From Leptospira chreensis (GTDB lineage: Bacteria; Spirochaetota; Leptospiria; Leptospirales; Leptospiraceae), in assembly GCF_016919165.1 (NCBI RefSeq), contig NZ_JAFFPS010000048.1, forward strand, positions 1 through 64,000: a stretch of DNA of 64,000 nucleotides, given 5' to 3'. A program made the translations under genes and the position numbers. This document shows, in pieces, positions 44,656 through 53,675 of this stretch (positions are counted from its first letter, which is position 1; each line of letters starts with the position of its first letter). The notes beneath the pieces are model-generated. The model ran no database searches, was not told the origin of the DNA, and was given only the letters and a program-made list of their open reading frames with translations.

Positions 44656-46712
44656 ACAGTAGATCTTGGTTTTACCTTGGTTACAAAGTACACTTTGACC
44701 GGTTCTGCCTTCCCTTTGAGAGTTAGTTCCTTGATATCTTCGTATTCGATGTATTCACTTCCACCCGCCGCAAGAAAGGCTGCCTCTGATACCGCGACTT
44801 TCCCAGGAATTCCATGACTTTCGAGCCTTGCAGCAGTATTGACGGCATCTCCAATCACTGTATAGTCCATTCGTTTCACAGAACCGATGTTACCCACAAT
44901 GGCTTCCCCAAAATTGACACCAATCCGCAAACGAAAAGTTCCCGGTGGAACTCCTAAATCGCGATTGATCTCTTCCATTTTTTTCTGCATATCCACAGCG
45001 CAGGCAATGGCATGGTAGGCATCCAGTTCGGTTTGTTTAGGCGCACCCCAAAAAGCCATAATGGCATCTCCGATGAACTTATCCAAAGTCGCAGAATAAT
45101 GAAAAATCAAATCCGATAAGGATTCAAAGATAGTATTTAAACTTTGAAGGACAACACCGGGAGGATTTTGTTCCGCAAAAGTGGTAAACCCAACAATATC
45201 AGAAAACAAAGTAGCAATATTTTTTTCCTCACCACCTAACTTGATATTATCGGCAACAATGGTTTCCATCACCGCTGGGGAGAAATACCGAGACAACCTG
45301 TCTTTTTCTTCCCTTTGTTTTTCCACAAGCCTTCTCGAATCGATCATATTCTTTACAATAGAAAGAGCGACGGAAATCGAAAAAGCAGCAAACGCATAAT
45401 CTTTTAGATACGTATGGCTTGGATACCATTCCCATTGCATTTCCACAAAGATATCATTCAGTATGAGAGCCACGAAGGCAAAAAATCCCAGAGAGACTGT
45501 TCCCATTGAAGGCACCTTTCTTCCGAGAAAGATGATATAAAACAAGGCCCCACCAAGGACGATGGTGACAAAACTCCAACTAGAGAAAAACTTAGAGAGA
45601 AAGAAAAAATTCGGAGAGAATAGAACCACAAGAATGGATATAAGGCCTGCGAGGTCGATATACCTGTTGGTGATTTTGATCCAACCTTGTCTGACATGAG
45701 CAAACCGAACAATGAAGTTAAAAAGTAAATGAACAAGGCCAATCCAAGCAACATACTCTATTTTTTTAATCCAAAATCCATCTCCAATCACAGAATAAAT
45801 GATTTGGCTTTGGAATAAAGTATTCAATGCCATAAATATAGAACCTAAGGCAAAGTAAATGGTCGCTTCATCCTCACCTCGAAACAAAAACTGCCAGTAT
45901 AAATAGAAACTGCCGAGTAACAGAGTGAGTACGATTACAAATATCTTTTTAAAATCGTTCCAATACTCAGCGCGTTCTGAATATTTTACCGAAGATACAT
46001 AAAACTTATCATGCGAAAGTCCAGGACTTAAGGGATATTTTGCATACACTCGAACGGCGAGGATATTGGGTTCATCGATTTTTAATTGATCAAAAGGGAT
46101 TCTGTAAAAACGAACTTTATCGCTGTAGAGAGATTTGTCTTCTAACTCCGTTCCCACTTCCGTATCCAAAGAAAGCCCTGTGCCACCGATGAATTTTCCA
46201 TTCCAATACACAGCATCCGCTTGGCTGATTTGTCCCAACCGAACTGTCAGGTTTCTTGATTTGAATTTGGAACGAATGTCTTCCGCAGAAATTAGGATTT
46301 CGGTTCTGTACCAAGCATATCCTTTATAGGACTCCTTAAATTGTTTGAAATCAGGAAAATACAATTCCCCATCTCCATCTCTCACCTTATCCCAAGCGGT
46401 TTGGATTTGGAATCCTGAGATCCAACCATTCCTGACCGATTCTCCCAAAATGGGCTGGGCATGAGCAAATCGTAAAGCCTTGGTTTGTCCGTTTTCTTCA
46501 TCTAAATATAAATCATCTTCCTCTGTTTCCGTCACAAGGGGGGAGTCACCTGGTTTGAAACTCCACTTATGGACAGATTGCCCAAAAGAAGTCTCTGACC
46601 TAAGATCCAAAATTTGGTTGGTGAGGAGGACTTGTGCAGAAAGGCTTGAGAGAAATCCCGTAAAAATAAGGAAAATCTGAAATATACAAAAGAGTCTTTT
46701 CGAAAAAACCAT
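44652..46712 (-). CDS. Membrane adenylate cyclase with jelly-roll sensor and 7TM region
   Basis: About 686 residues from the ATG at 46712 (a more upstream start would overlap the divergent methyltransferase gene). A signal peptide is followed by a galactose-binding-like extracytoplasmic domain (residues about 110-250, 'YRTEILISAEDIRS', 'ADAVYWNGKFIGGTG', 'NILAVRVYAKYP'). Seven membrane helices (about 260-460), a short coiled coil and a class III cyclase follow. The cyclase has 'LFSDIVGFTTFAEQ', 'LDKFIGDAIMAFWG' and 'YTVIGDAVNTAARLE', so metal, Lys and transition-state residues are present. It should make cAMP in response to an external ligand, perhaps a carbohydrate. Confidence 0.9.
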   Translation of the reverse strand: MVFSKRLFCIFQIFLIFTGFLSSLSAQVLLTNQILDLRSETSFGQSVHKWSFKPGDSPLVTETEEDDLYLDEENGQTKALRFAHAQPILGESVRNGWISGFQIQTAWDKVRDGDGELYFPDFKQFKESYKGYAWYRTEILISAEDIRSKFKSRNLTVRLGQISQADAVYWNGKFIGGTGLSLDTEVGTELEDKSLYSDKVRFYRIPFDQLKIDEPNILAVRVYAKYPLSPGLSHDKFYVSSVKYSERAEYWNDFKKIFVIVLTLLLGSFYLYWQFLFRGEDEATIYFALGSIFMALNTLFQSQIIYSVIGDGFWIKKIEYVAWIGLVHLLFNFIVRFAHVRQGWIKITNRYIDLAGLISILVVLFSPNFFFLSKFFSSWSFVTIVLGGALFYIIFLGRKVPSMGTVSLGFFAFVALILNDIFVEMQWEWYPSHTYLKDYAFAAFSISVALSIVKNMIDSRRLVEKQREEKDRLSRYFSPAVMETIVADNIKLGGEEKNIATLFSDIVGFTTFAEQNPPGVVLQSLNTIFESLSDLIFHYSATLDKFIGDAIMAFWGAPKQTELDAYHAIACAVDMQKKMEEINRDLGVPPGTFRLRIGVNFGEAIVGNIGSVKRMDYTVIGDAVNTAARLESHGIPGKVAVSEAAFLAAGGSEYIEYEDIKELTLKGKAEPVKVYFVTKVKPRSTV

Positions 46713-46758
46713 GTCGGAAATCTTATAAAAATCAAAAGGAACTGGCAAGTAGAAAACA

Positions 46759-48078
46759 TTGGATAAAGTCATTGTGGAAAGTTTAGATTCTGACTTTTCT
46801 GGAATCGTCACAGCACCTAACGGAAAAAAGGTGAATGTGTTTTTTGCCTATCCTGGGGACGAACTCCATGTTGAGTATGTCAAACGAAGGCCGAGACAAA
46901 GGTCCTTACGCATTCAGGAAACCATCCGTAACCATGATTGGAAATTAGTACATTGTGATGTGTTTGGAGAATGCGGCGGATGCACAGGCCAACACATCGA
47001 ATATGAGAAACAATTAGAACTCAAATTTTCTCCCATTCTGCAAGGGTTCCAAAAAGATTTAGGAATCGCCATCACTCCACTTCCTTCCGAACAAATTTAT
47101 GCCTATCGGTCTCGGATGGATTTTTCTGTATTTCCGGGGCCTGTGATTGGGCAAAGACAAAGGGGAAATTTTCGAAAGGTAGTTCCCATCACAACTTGTT
47201 CCATCCAATCGTCTTGGGCCAACCAAGCGTTAAAAGATGTACAATCTGTACTGAATCAAATGCCAGAAGTCATTTGGGATCGAAGGTCAGAAGAAGGGGG
47301 ACTGAAATACCTCACCATTCGTAAGGCACAAAATACGGACGATGGGATTTTAATTTTTACTTTTACGGATGGATATGAAAGCCATACTTCTATGGACGCA
47401 TTTCGAAATCTTTGTTTGCAGTCGTTATCACAAGAGTCCCTACTCTTTTGTTACAATAGACCCAAATCAGAAGTCTCTGCTTCCGGAAGACCCGAAATTT
47501 TACGTGGGAAATCCACATTTACGGAAATGGTTCTTGGAGAATCGTTTCAAATTCCTTTTGATTCTTTTTTCCAACCGAACCCCAAAGGTTTTTTACCTAT
47601 CCTTTCATTTATCAAAGAAAGATTGCCTGCCTCTTGCTCAAGTCTTATCGATTTATTTTGTGGAAACGGCTTCTTCTCCTTGTTATACGGGGAATCTTTT
47701 GATCATGTAGACGGATATGAACTGACAGAATCCTCCATTGCCATTGCCACAAAAACCTTCGAAGAACGTTACCCAAACAAATCCCACTCTTTTCAAATCG
47801 CCAATTTATTTATGTCCACAGAGCTTTTGCGTGCCAAAGAAGATGCGACTCTAATTTTGGATCCTCCTCGTGCAGGAGCCGGAAAACTCGTTTGCCAATG
47901 GATTCGTGATTTCGGGCCGGAGTCTCTGTTCTATGTCTCTTGTAATCCTTACTCGCAGAAGGAAGATATCGCCATCTTTCAAAGTGAATATGACTTTGTG
48001 GATGGAATCCTGATTGATCCCTACCCGCACACTCCCCATACAGAATCCGTGCTTTTCTTTCGCCGAAAGTCACGATAA
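46759..48078 (+). CDS. TrmA/RlmD-family RNA (uracil-5-)-methyltransferase
   Basis: The 439-residue protein starts at TTG. It has a TRAM-like N-terminus, an Fe-S motif 'CDVFGECGGCTGQH' (with an upstream Cys), SAM motif I 'LIDLFCGNGFFSLL', motif 'ILDPPRAGAGK' and the catalytic Cys in 'LFYVSCNPYSQKED', followed by the general base Glu in 'PHTPHTESVLFF'. It methylates uracil-5 in 23S rRNA or tRNA; which one cannot be told from the sequence. It is divergent from the cyclase gene. Confidence 0.93.
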   Translation: MDKVIVESLDSDFSGIVTAPNGKKVNVFFAYPGDELHVEYVKRRPRQRSLRIQETIRNHDWKLVHCDVFGECGGCTGQHIEYEKQLELKFSPILQGFQKDLGIAITPLPSEQIYAYRSRMDFSVFPGPVIGQRQRGNFRKVVPITTCSIQSSWANQALKDVQSVLNQMPEVIWDRRSEEGGLKYLTIRKAQNTDDGILIFTFTDGYESHTSMDAFRNLCLQSLSQESLLFCYNRPKSEVSASGRPEILRGKSTFTEMVLGESFQIPFDSFFQPNPKGFLPILSFIKERLPASCSSLIDLFCGNGFFSLLYGESFDHVDGYELTESSIAIATKTFEERYPNKSHSFQIANLFMSTELLRAKEDATLILDPPRAGAGKLVCQWIRDFGPESLFYVSCNPYSQKEDIAIFQSEYDFVDGILIDPYPHTPHTESVLFFRRKSR

Positions 48079-48127
48079 ATCCCTTCACCAATTTCGGAAT
48101 TCCTCCGAAATTAGAAACGAGGGTACT

Positions 48128-49255
48128 ATGAAGATTCAAAAATCGATTCTAATTTTTTCTATCGCCATCTTAGGGCAAATCGGTTGTGCGAGCGTGATGG
48201 TAACCAACTGGGCACCAGATGAATCCAACTTCAAATCAAAACCGGTTCGTGTATTCCTTGGTTATGCGACCGAAGAGGAAACCTTTAAATCATCGGGCGA
48301 AATCATTGTTCGTGATGCCAATGACCTAACCATAAAAAAGGCTTATGATTTTTTATCTTTAAATCCAACCCTCCTCAAAGCTCCAATCTCCATCCAAACT
48401 AACTCGGAATGGATTGAATACAAAGGAGTGAGTTACAGAGGAACCGTTCTCCTCAAACCGATCGAAGGAAAAGTATTCATCATCAACTTAGTTCCCATCG
48501 AATCTTATCTTTTGAGTGTTGTTCCTTCGGAAGTCAGCGCCTCTTGGCCCAAAGAAGCATTAAAAGCCCAAGCCATTTGTGCGAGAACCTATGTCGTACG
48601 GGAAATGTTAAATCGCAAAAAACAAGAGTTTGATGTAGATACATCCACCAATACACAAGTGTACAAAGGAAAAAACAAAGAACATAGAAATACAACGGAT
48701 GCTGTTTTTGAAACAGAAGGCCTCATCCTCATTCATAAAGGACAACCCATCCAAAGTTTTTTCCATTCCAATGCCGGTGGTTATACAGAAGATCCTGTTA
48801 ATGTTTGGGGAAGTCCTGTAGAATACCTAAAACCTGTTCCCTCTGAATATGATAAAGATGGGGATCAGTATTCTTGGGAAGAAAAATGGAAAACAGATTT
48901 TGTGAATACCAACTTACAATATTTAGGTGTAGGTGAGATCCAAGACATTTTAGTGGCAAGTCGATTCCCTTCCTCTCGAGTGAATGAAATGGAAATCATT
49001 GGAAGCTCCGGATCCAAAAAAATCAAAGCCACAGAGTTTCGAAAAAAACTAGGTGCCACAAAATTGAAATCCACAAGATTCGGGATTAGACGAGAAGAGT
49101 CCGGTGATTATTTCGTCAAAGGTTTGGGTTCTGGTCATGGGGTGGGAATGTCGCAGTGGGGAAGTTTTGCCATGGCAAAAAGCCAATTCAACCACCGGGA
49201 AATCCTACAACACTACTTCAAAGGAATCGAATTCGCAAGGATTGTCGCAAGATAG
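48128..49255 (+). CDS. SpoIID/LytB-domain lipoprotein
   Basis: About 375 residues from the ATG at 48128, which has GAGGGT just upstream. The signal ends 'FSIAILGQIGC', a lipobox with Cys20. The SpoIID domain has 'VPIESYLLSVVPSEVSASWPKEALKAQAICARTYVV' in outline, 'FHSNAGGYTED' and the C-terminal 'VKGLGSGHGVGMSQWGSFAMA'. SpoIID enzymes are lytic transglycosylases acting on peptidoglycan denuded of stem peptides; in non-sporulating bacteria they act in wall remodelling. Glu in 'PSEVSASW' is the likely catalytic acid. Confidence 0.92.
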   Translation: MKIQKSILIFSIAILGQIGCASVMVTNWAPDESNFKSKPVRVFLGYATEEETFKSSGEIIVRDANDLTIKKAYDFLSLNPTLLKAPISIQTNSEWIEYKGVSYRGTVLLKPIEGKVFIINLVPIESYLLSVVPSEVSASWPKEALKAQAICARTYVVREMLNRKKQEFDVDTSTNTQVYKGKNKEHRNTTDAVFETEGLILIHKGQPIQSFFHSNAGGYTEDPVNVWGSPVEYLKPVPSEYDKDGDQYSWEEKWKTDFVNTNLQYLGVGEIQDILVASRFPSSRVNEMEIIGSSGSKKIKATEFRKKLGATKLKSTRFGIRREESGDYFVKGLGSGHGVGMSQWGSFAMAKSQFNHREILQHYFKGIEFARIVAR

Positions 49256-49321
49256 TTTTCTCGTTTTTTTAAGTTTCCCTTTGTTCCAGGTTTTAGATTC
49301 TGACTTTAGGTCCCTAACACT

Positions 49322-50164
49322 ATGGCTACAGTTGAAGAATACCTTTCCAAAATCAAAGACCTGACGATTGTACCGCCGGTCTTACTTTCCGTACTTTCAC
49401 TAGATGACGACAACGAACTCTCCTTTGGAGAGTTAGAAAAAAAAGTCCAATCCGACCAAGTGCTTGTGGCAAGACTTTTGAAACTTGCCAACTCACCGTT
49501 TTTCTCCAGAGGAAATCCTGTGGCCAATATGAAACAGGTCATCACTCGTTTGGGATTCAAAACGGTTCGGAGTATGGTGGCGATGTCTATGACAGACTCG
49601 CTTTTTAGCCAAGGAAATTATAAAAAATTCCGAGATGAAGTTTGGGACCACTCGGTTGCCAAAGGAATCTTTGCTCAAATCCTTTGTGAAGAAAAGAAAT
49701 TCAAAAAAGAAGCAGAGCTTGCGATCACTTGCGGACTGATGCAAGACCTAGGACGAATTGTTCTCAATACCATCGATAGAGCGAAATATGTAGAAGTGCT
49801 TACGGAATTCCAAACTTCCGATGCCACACTCATCTCTCTCGAGAAAAAAACTTTTGGTGTGGATTCCTATGAAATGGGAAGTGCGGCCGCCAAACTTTGG
49901 AAAATGCCAAACATCATTCTGTCTTCCATCGAAGACTTATCAAAACCAGTAGCAGAACAAACTCCTCTCGGCCAAATCATTGGCTTTGCTGGTGTGATTG
50001 CTAAGCTAACTGGACACGGTAAACAAGAACCAGGCACAGAAGAAAAATTCGAAGAATACAAACTGGCTCTTAGTTTAGAAATAGAAGACAGAAAAGTATT
50101 TTTAGCATCTAAAGATGAAAAACTGAAAACAAATGAATTGTATCAGTTTTGCAGCACTCTTTAA
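49322..50164 (+). CDS. HDOD domain signalling protein
   Basis: The 280-residue protein is one HDOD domain: 'IVPPVLLSVLSLDDDNELSFGELEKKVQSDQVLVARLLKLANSPFF' in outline, 'ITRLGFKTVRSMVAM' and 'AITCGLMQDLGRIVLNT'. The HD-type metal residues are absent (LMQDLG in place of LLHDIG), as is normal for HDOD, which acts in signal output rather than phosphohydrolysis. It stands next to the receiver-cyclase gene in convergent orientation. Its partner is unknown. Confidence 0.9.
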   Translation: MATVEEYLSKIKDLTIVPPVLLSVLSLDDDNELSFGELEKKVQSDQVLVARLLKLANSPFFSRGNPVANMKQVITRLGFKTVRSMVAMSMTDSLFSQGNYKKFRDEVWDHSVAKGIFAQILCEEKKFKKEAELAITCGLMQDLGRIVLNTIDRAKYVEVLTEFQTSDATLISLEKKTFGVDSYEMGSAAAKLWKMPNIILSSIEDLSKPVAEQTPLGQIIGFAGVIAKLTGHGKQEPGTEEKFEEYKLALSLEIEDRKVFLASKDEKLKTNELYQFCSTL

Positions 50165-50191
50165 AACAAAGAATCCAAAAACAAATGTTTG

Positions 50192-51424
50192 TTAGAGGGG
50201 TTTAACACTGAGGATTCGGTGTAACCCTTCTTTTCCTTTAATTTTTACAGGTTCCAATTCTTCATAACGATATTTATTGGAATAGTCTTCGGGAAGGAAA
50301 TTGTACAACCCCTCCGATACATACACTTGCATCGGTTTTGCAATGGATTCCAACCGGCTTGCCATATTGACCGTGTCCCCTACTGCCGTATAAGAAAGTT
50401 TTTGGAAAGATCCCACGTTTCCGACAATGGCCTTTCCCGATGCCAAACCAATTCCAATTTGTGGAGTGAAGCCATAGATTTGTTGCCATTTGGGTTGCCA
50501 AAGTTCAAACACTTGCACCATTTCCACAGCACAGTCCAAGGCATTTTGTCTATGATCTTCTTGGAAAACAGGAGCACCAAACAAACACATGATGGAATCA
50601 CCAATGTATTTATCGATCATCCCCCCATATCCTAAAATTACTTCAGTCATAGCGGTAAAGTATTCATTTAAAAATGAGATCACTTGTTCTGGTTTCATTT
50701 TTTCGGACAAGGTAGTATAACCACGAATATCCGAAAATAATACAGATACTTCTTGTTCCTTTCCCTTCTGGTCTAAAGAAAGAGTATTGTTCATCAAACT
50801 TTCGACAATGATGGGATCAACATACATACCGAAAACGTTTTGCATTTTCTTTTTTTCGGTTTCTAAGTTTAGTTTTTCTTCGTATTCTTTTTCTAATTCT
50901 TTTTTGAATTTTTTCACCATCGTATTCAAATCTTGAATTTCCGATTGGTTCATTCCATATAAATCTTGGAATCGTTTCAGACTATCATCCATTTGAATGG
51001 AAACTACTTTTTTGCGATAGATTTCTCGGAATAAATTTCTAAACCGATGTTCCAGAACATTTTTCTTTAACCGGCGTTTGCTGAAGTATTCGTTGATTCC
51101 TAATTGAAAAGCGTGGATGGGAAGTTGTTTCCCTTCGGCTTTGGTAAACACTACCACTGGAAGTTCGGAGGGACCCGAAAGATCCATAATCATTTCCAAA
51201 ACTGATTCGGGTGATTCTTCTAATTCAGTGAATTGGATTTCAGTAATCAAAAGATCATATTGATTCTTTTTGATTTCCTCGGCTCCATTTTCGAAAACGG
51301 AGCGCCAAGTTAACTCGATGTAATCTCCAAACCACTCGACAAGTAGTTGGGAGATCGTATCATACGATTTCCTTTGAGGTTCTAAGATCAGGACACGAAC
51401 GATTTCTTCTTTTTCTAAATCCAC
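50192..51424 (-). CDS. Atypical receiver domain-adenylate cyclase
   Basis: The 410-residue soluble protein has an N-terminal receiver fold (residues 8-125), a coiled coil (about 150-205) and a class III cyclase ('VLFSDIRGYTTLSE', 'MIDKYIGDSIMCLFG', 'YTAVGDTVNMASRLE'). In the receiver, the first acidic pair is reduced to Glu15 and the phosphoacceptor position is Glu62 ('LLITEIQF'), while Thr94 and Lys116 are kept. Glu here can mimic phospho-Asp, so the cyclase may be locked on or respond to another signal. It follows the Ehr-type small subunit gene by eight bases. Confidence 0.9.
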   Translation of the reverse strand: MDLEKEEIVRVLILEPQRKSYDTISQLLVEWFGDYIELTWRSVFENGAEEIKKNQYDLLITEIQFTELEESPESVLEMIMDLSGPSELPVVVFTKAEGKQLPIHAFQLGINEYFSKRRLKKNVLEHRFRNLFREIYRKKVVSIQMDDSLKRFQDLYGMNQSEIQDLNTMVKKFKKELEKEYEEKLNLETEKKKMQNVFGMYVDPIIVESLMNNTLSLDQKGKEQEVSVLFSDIRGYTTLSEKMKPEQVISFLNEYFTAMTEVILGYGGMIDKYIGDSIMCLFGAPVFQEDHRQNALDCAVEMVQVFELWQPKWQQIYGFTPQIGIGLASGKAIVGNVGSFQKLSYTAVGDTVNMASRLESIAKPMQVYVSEGLYNFLPEDYSNKYRYEELEPVKIKGKEGLHRILSVKPL

Positions 51425-51432
51425 GCGCCTTA

Positions 51433-52248
51433 TTATACATTCTCTAAAATTTTGTGAAGCGCCTCTTGAAACCGGAAGGAAAATCTTCCCATTAAAAGAC
51501 GAAAACCTTGCAAAATCACGTCTGGCCTTGGGGGATCTCCTGAAATAAAGAGGTCTGGTTCTTTAGGAAGTTTCCCTTGGGGAAAAAGTCCTCCGCTCAC
51601 AGCTTCTGTCCCACAGGCAATGAGAGCCTTGGGTTCGGCGATCACTTCCCAAGCCGTGGTGAGGGGAGCTGCCATATTCCTTCCCACAGGGCCCGAAAAC
51701 ACAATCGCATCGGCATGTTTGGGACTCGCAACACAGCGAACCCCTTCCCTTTCCGAATCAAAAACGGAATTGAAGGAAGCATTGAGTTCTGATTCCACAG
51801 TATTGTTTCCTCCGGCCGCAACCTCTCTATAAAGGAATCCACGTTTTTTGGTTAATTCTTGGAATCGCTTTTGATTTTCAGTGAGTGGAAAAGGTAACTC
51901 ACTTACTTTTTCCATTCGCCCGAATTTGTAAGTGACTTTCAATTCCTCACGACTTAAGGCAAAGGTATAAATAAACCCAGAGTCACGGAGTTTCCCATCG
52001 GAATTTTCAGAACAGATTCCGCATTGTAGGCATCTGCCATAATCAAACTGAACTTCCGAATCAGAGACAATTCGGATCGCCTTTGTCGGACAGAGTTCTG
52101 CACTGCGCGCCAAAGAAGCACTTCCCTCTTGTAACTTTGTCGTAGGAACCGGAATCCCCCGACTTGTTGGATGGATAGGGGAAGCTGTATTAAAATTTAA
52201 TACATTCTTTGGAAAAAAGAAACTTTTTAACTCATATAAAAAATTCAT
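51433..52248 (-). CDS. Ferredoxin/NuoB-HycG-like small subunit lacking the proximal Fe-S ligands
   Basis: The 271-residue protein joins a HyfH-like ferredoxin region and a HyfI/HycG-like region. In the ferredoxin part Cys53 ('LCPTKAI') and Cys73, Cys76, Cys79 ('CLQCGIC') can hold one [4Fe-4S] cluster. In the NuoB-like part ('SPKHADAIVFSGPVGRNMAAPL', 'GGLFPQG', 'DPPRPDVILQGF') every proximal-cluster Cys is replaced: Ala145, Asn148 and Val151 at the CxxCxxC-type motif, Glu215 at the GxC position and Asp238 at PGCPP. It overlaps the large subunit gene by four bases and is the last gene of the complex. Confidence 0.85.
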   Translation of the reverse strand: MNFLYELKSFFFPKNVLNFNTASPIHPTSRGIPVPTTKLQEGSASLARSAELCPTKAIRIVSDSEVQFDYGRCLQCGICSENSDGKLRDSGFIYTFALSREELKVTYKFGRMEKVSELPFPLTENQKRFQELTKKRGFLYREVAAGGNNTVESELNASFNSVFDSEREGVRCVASPKHADAIVFSGPVGRNMAAPLTTAWEVIAEPKALIACGTEAVSGGLFPQGKLPKEPDLFISGDPPRPDVILQGFRLLMGRFSFRFQEALHKILENV

Positions 52249-53675
52249 AAGTCGAACCCAACATAACTAAGATTAAATGATTTATTATTTAATGGAAAAT
52301 CACCGACTTGTTCTCCACGAACTGCGAGCTCCAATGCATGCCAATTGAGAACCGATGGATCCCGAATATAAGAATTTTTTACAAATCCTTCTGCATCAAA
52401 ATTTAGAGATACAAGAAGTGGACCACGCCATGCTTCGACAGCGGCCGTATAAATCCCGGGTTTTGGTTTCCATTCTTTCCAATTTTGATTTCCGACATCG
52501 GAATCTTTTTCTGACCATAAAGACTCCCAATCCAAATCATCCAAATGATCTTCGATCCATTTTAAAGACTGTTCAATCTCCGTATAACGAATGTACATAC
52601 GAGCCCAAACATCTCCATTATAATGATGATGTTCTTCTTGGAGCGGTAAAGCCGTCCAACCATGATAATCGGGATTAGCTATTCTCAAATCATCACTGAC
52701 CCCGGCCATCCGAGCAATCATACCTAAAAATCCATTTTTCTGCACATCCAGTTCCGAAATAAAACCACAACCCTGCATCCTTTCCTTCAATGTGGATACG
52801 GAAAGTGCTCTTAGAATTTGGGGGCGAACTCGTTTAAAATAAACTTTTTTTAGATTTAAAAAAGCATCTTTTGCTTGTTTTGCGGTAACTCGTTTATTCG
52901 TTCTAACTCTTCCCGGGCGAACTGCCGCCTTTCCAAATCGATTCCCCGTCCATGTTTCCATAAGACCGAGAGCTGCCCCGCGATCGGTCACACAAACACC
53001 ATATAGCGGATAATAACCAATATCCTCAGAAATTCCACCCAAGTCTCCGATATGGACAGCAATCCGTTCTAATTCCACGAGAAAGGAACGAAACAAAGCA
53101 ACATCCTTAGAAACAGGAATTCCATACATCTCTTCATAGATTTTGCTAAAAGCTAAAGCATACCCTACACTGGTATCTCCAGAGATAACTTCGGAGATTG
53201 GCATAACTTCTGTTACTGATTTTCCAATCAACTTCTCACGAATGGCTCTATGTTGGAATCCCAAACGAATGGTAAGATGACGAATCACTTCTCCCTCAAC
53301 CACAAAACGGAAATGTCCTGGTTCAATGATTCCTGCATGAATGGGACCTACCGCATGTGAATACGTACTTTCATGGAAGGGAACGTGCAATCCATGGTAA
53401 GCCAAGTCCCGAACAATACCTGCTTTCTGGTGTAGGGAAAGATTTTTCCCTCTGTTATCAGATAAATATTCTTCTTCTTTTAATTCTGAATAATCTTCAG
53501 TTCCTACATCTTGACCAAAAGCATGACGAACAAGCCACACCGGATACTGCGGATCCAAGAGAAAATCAATATTACTTTTTTTAGATACAACTTCTTCCCG
53601 AACTATTTTCTGATCACGAATGACAAACTGGTGATAGACACCATCGAAATTAGTAATGCCTGTTATTTTTTCCAT
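52245..53675 (-). CDS. HycE/NuoD-like large subunit without [NiFe] ligands (Ehr type)
   Basis: The 476-residue protein has a short NuoC-like N-terminus and a NuoD/HycE core: 'SHAVGPIHAGIIEPGHFRFVVEGEVI', 'LGFQHRAIREKLIG', 'RSFLVELERIAVHIGDLGGI'. In group 4 hydrogenases a CxxC follows near residue 165; here the segment reads SEVISGDTSVGYALAF with no Cys. The C-terminal CxxC is replaced by 'DPSVLNWHALEL' and the end reads 'SFNLSYVGFDL'. This is the pattern of energy-converting hydrogenase-related (Ehr) complexes rather than hydrogenases. It overlaps both neighbours and so is co-translated. Confidence 0.88.
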   Translation of the reverse strand: MEKITGITNFDGVYHQFVIRDQKIVREEVVSKKSNIDFLLDPQYPVWLVRHAFGQDVGTEDYSELKEEEYLSDNRGKNLSLHQKAGIVRDLAYHGLHVPFHESTYSHAVGPIHAGIIEPGHFRFVVEGEVIRHLTIRLGFQHRAIREKLIGKSVTEVMPISEVISGDTSVGYALAFSKIYEEMYGIPVSKDVALFRSFLVELERIAVHIGDLGGISEDIGYYPLYGVCVTDRGAALGLMETWTGNRFGKAAVRPGRVRTNKRVTAKQAKDAFLNLKKVYFKRVRPQILRALSVSTLKERMQGCGFISELDVQKNGFLGMIARMAGVSDDLRIANPDYHGWTALPLQEEHHHYNGDVWARMYIRYTEIEQSLKWIEDHLDDLDWESLWSEKDSDVGNQNWKEWKPKPGIYTAAVEAWRGPLLVSLNFDAEGFVKNSYIRDPSVLNWHALELAVRGEQVGDFPLNNKSFNLSYVGFDL

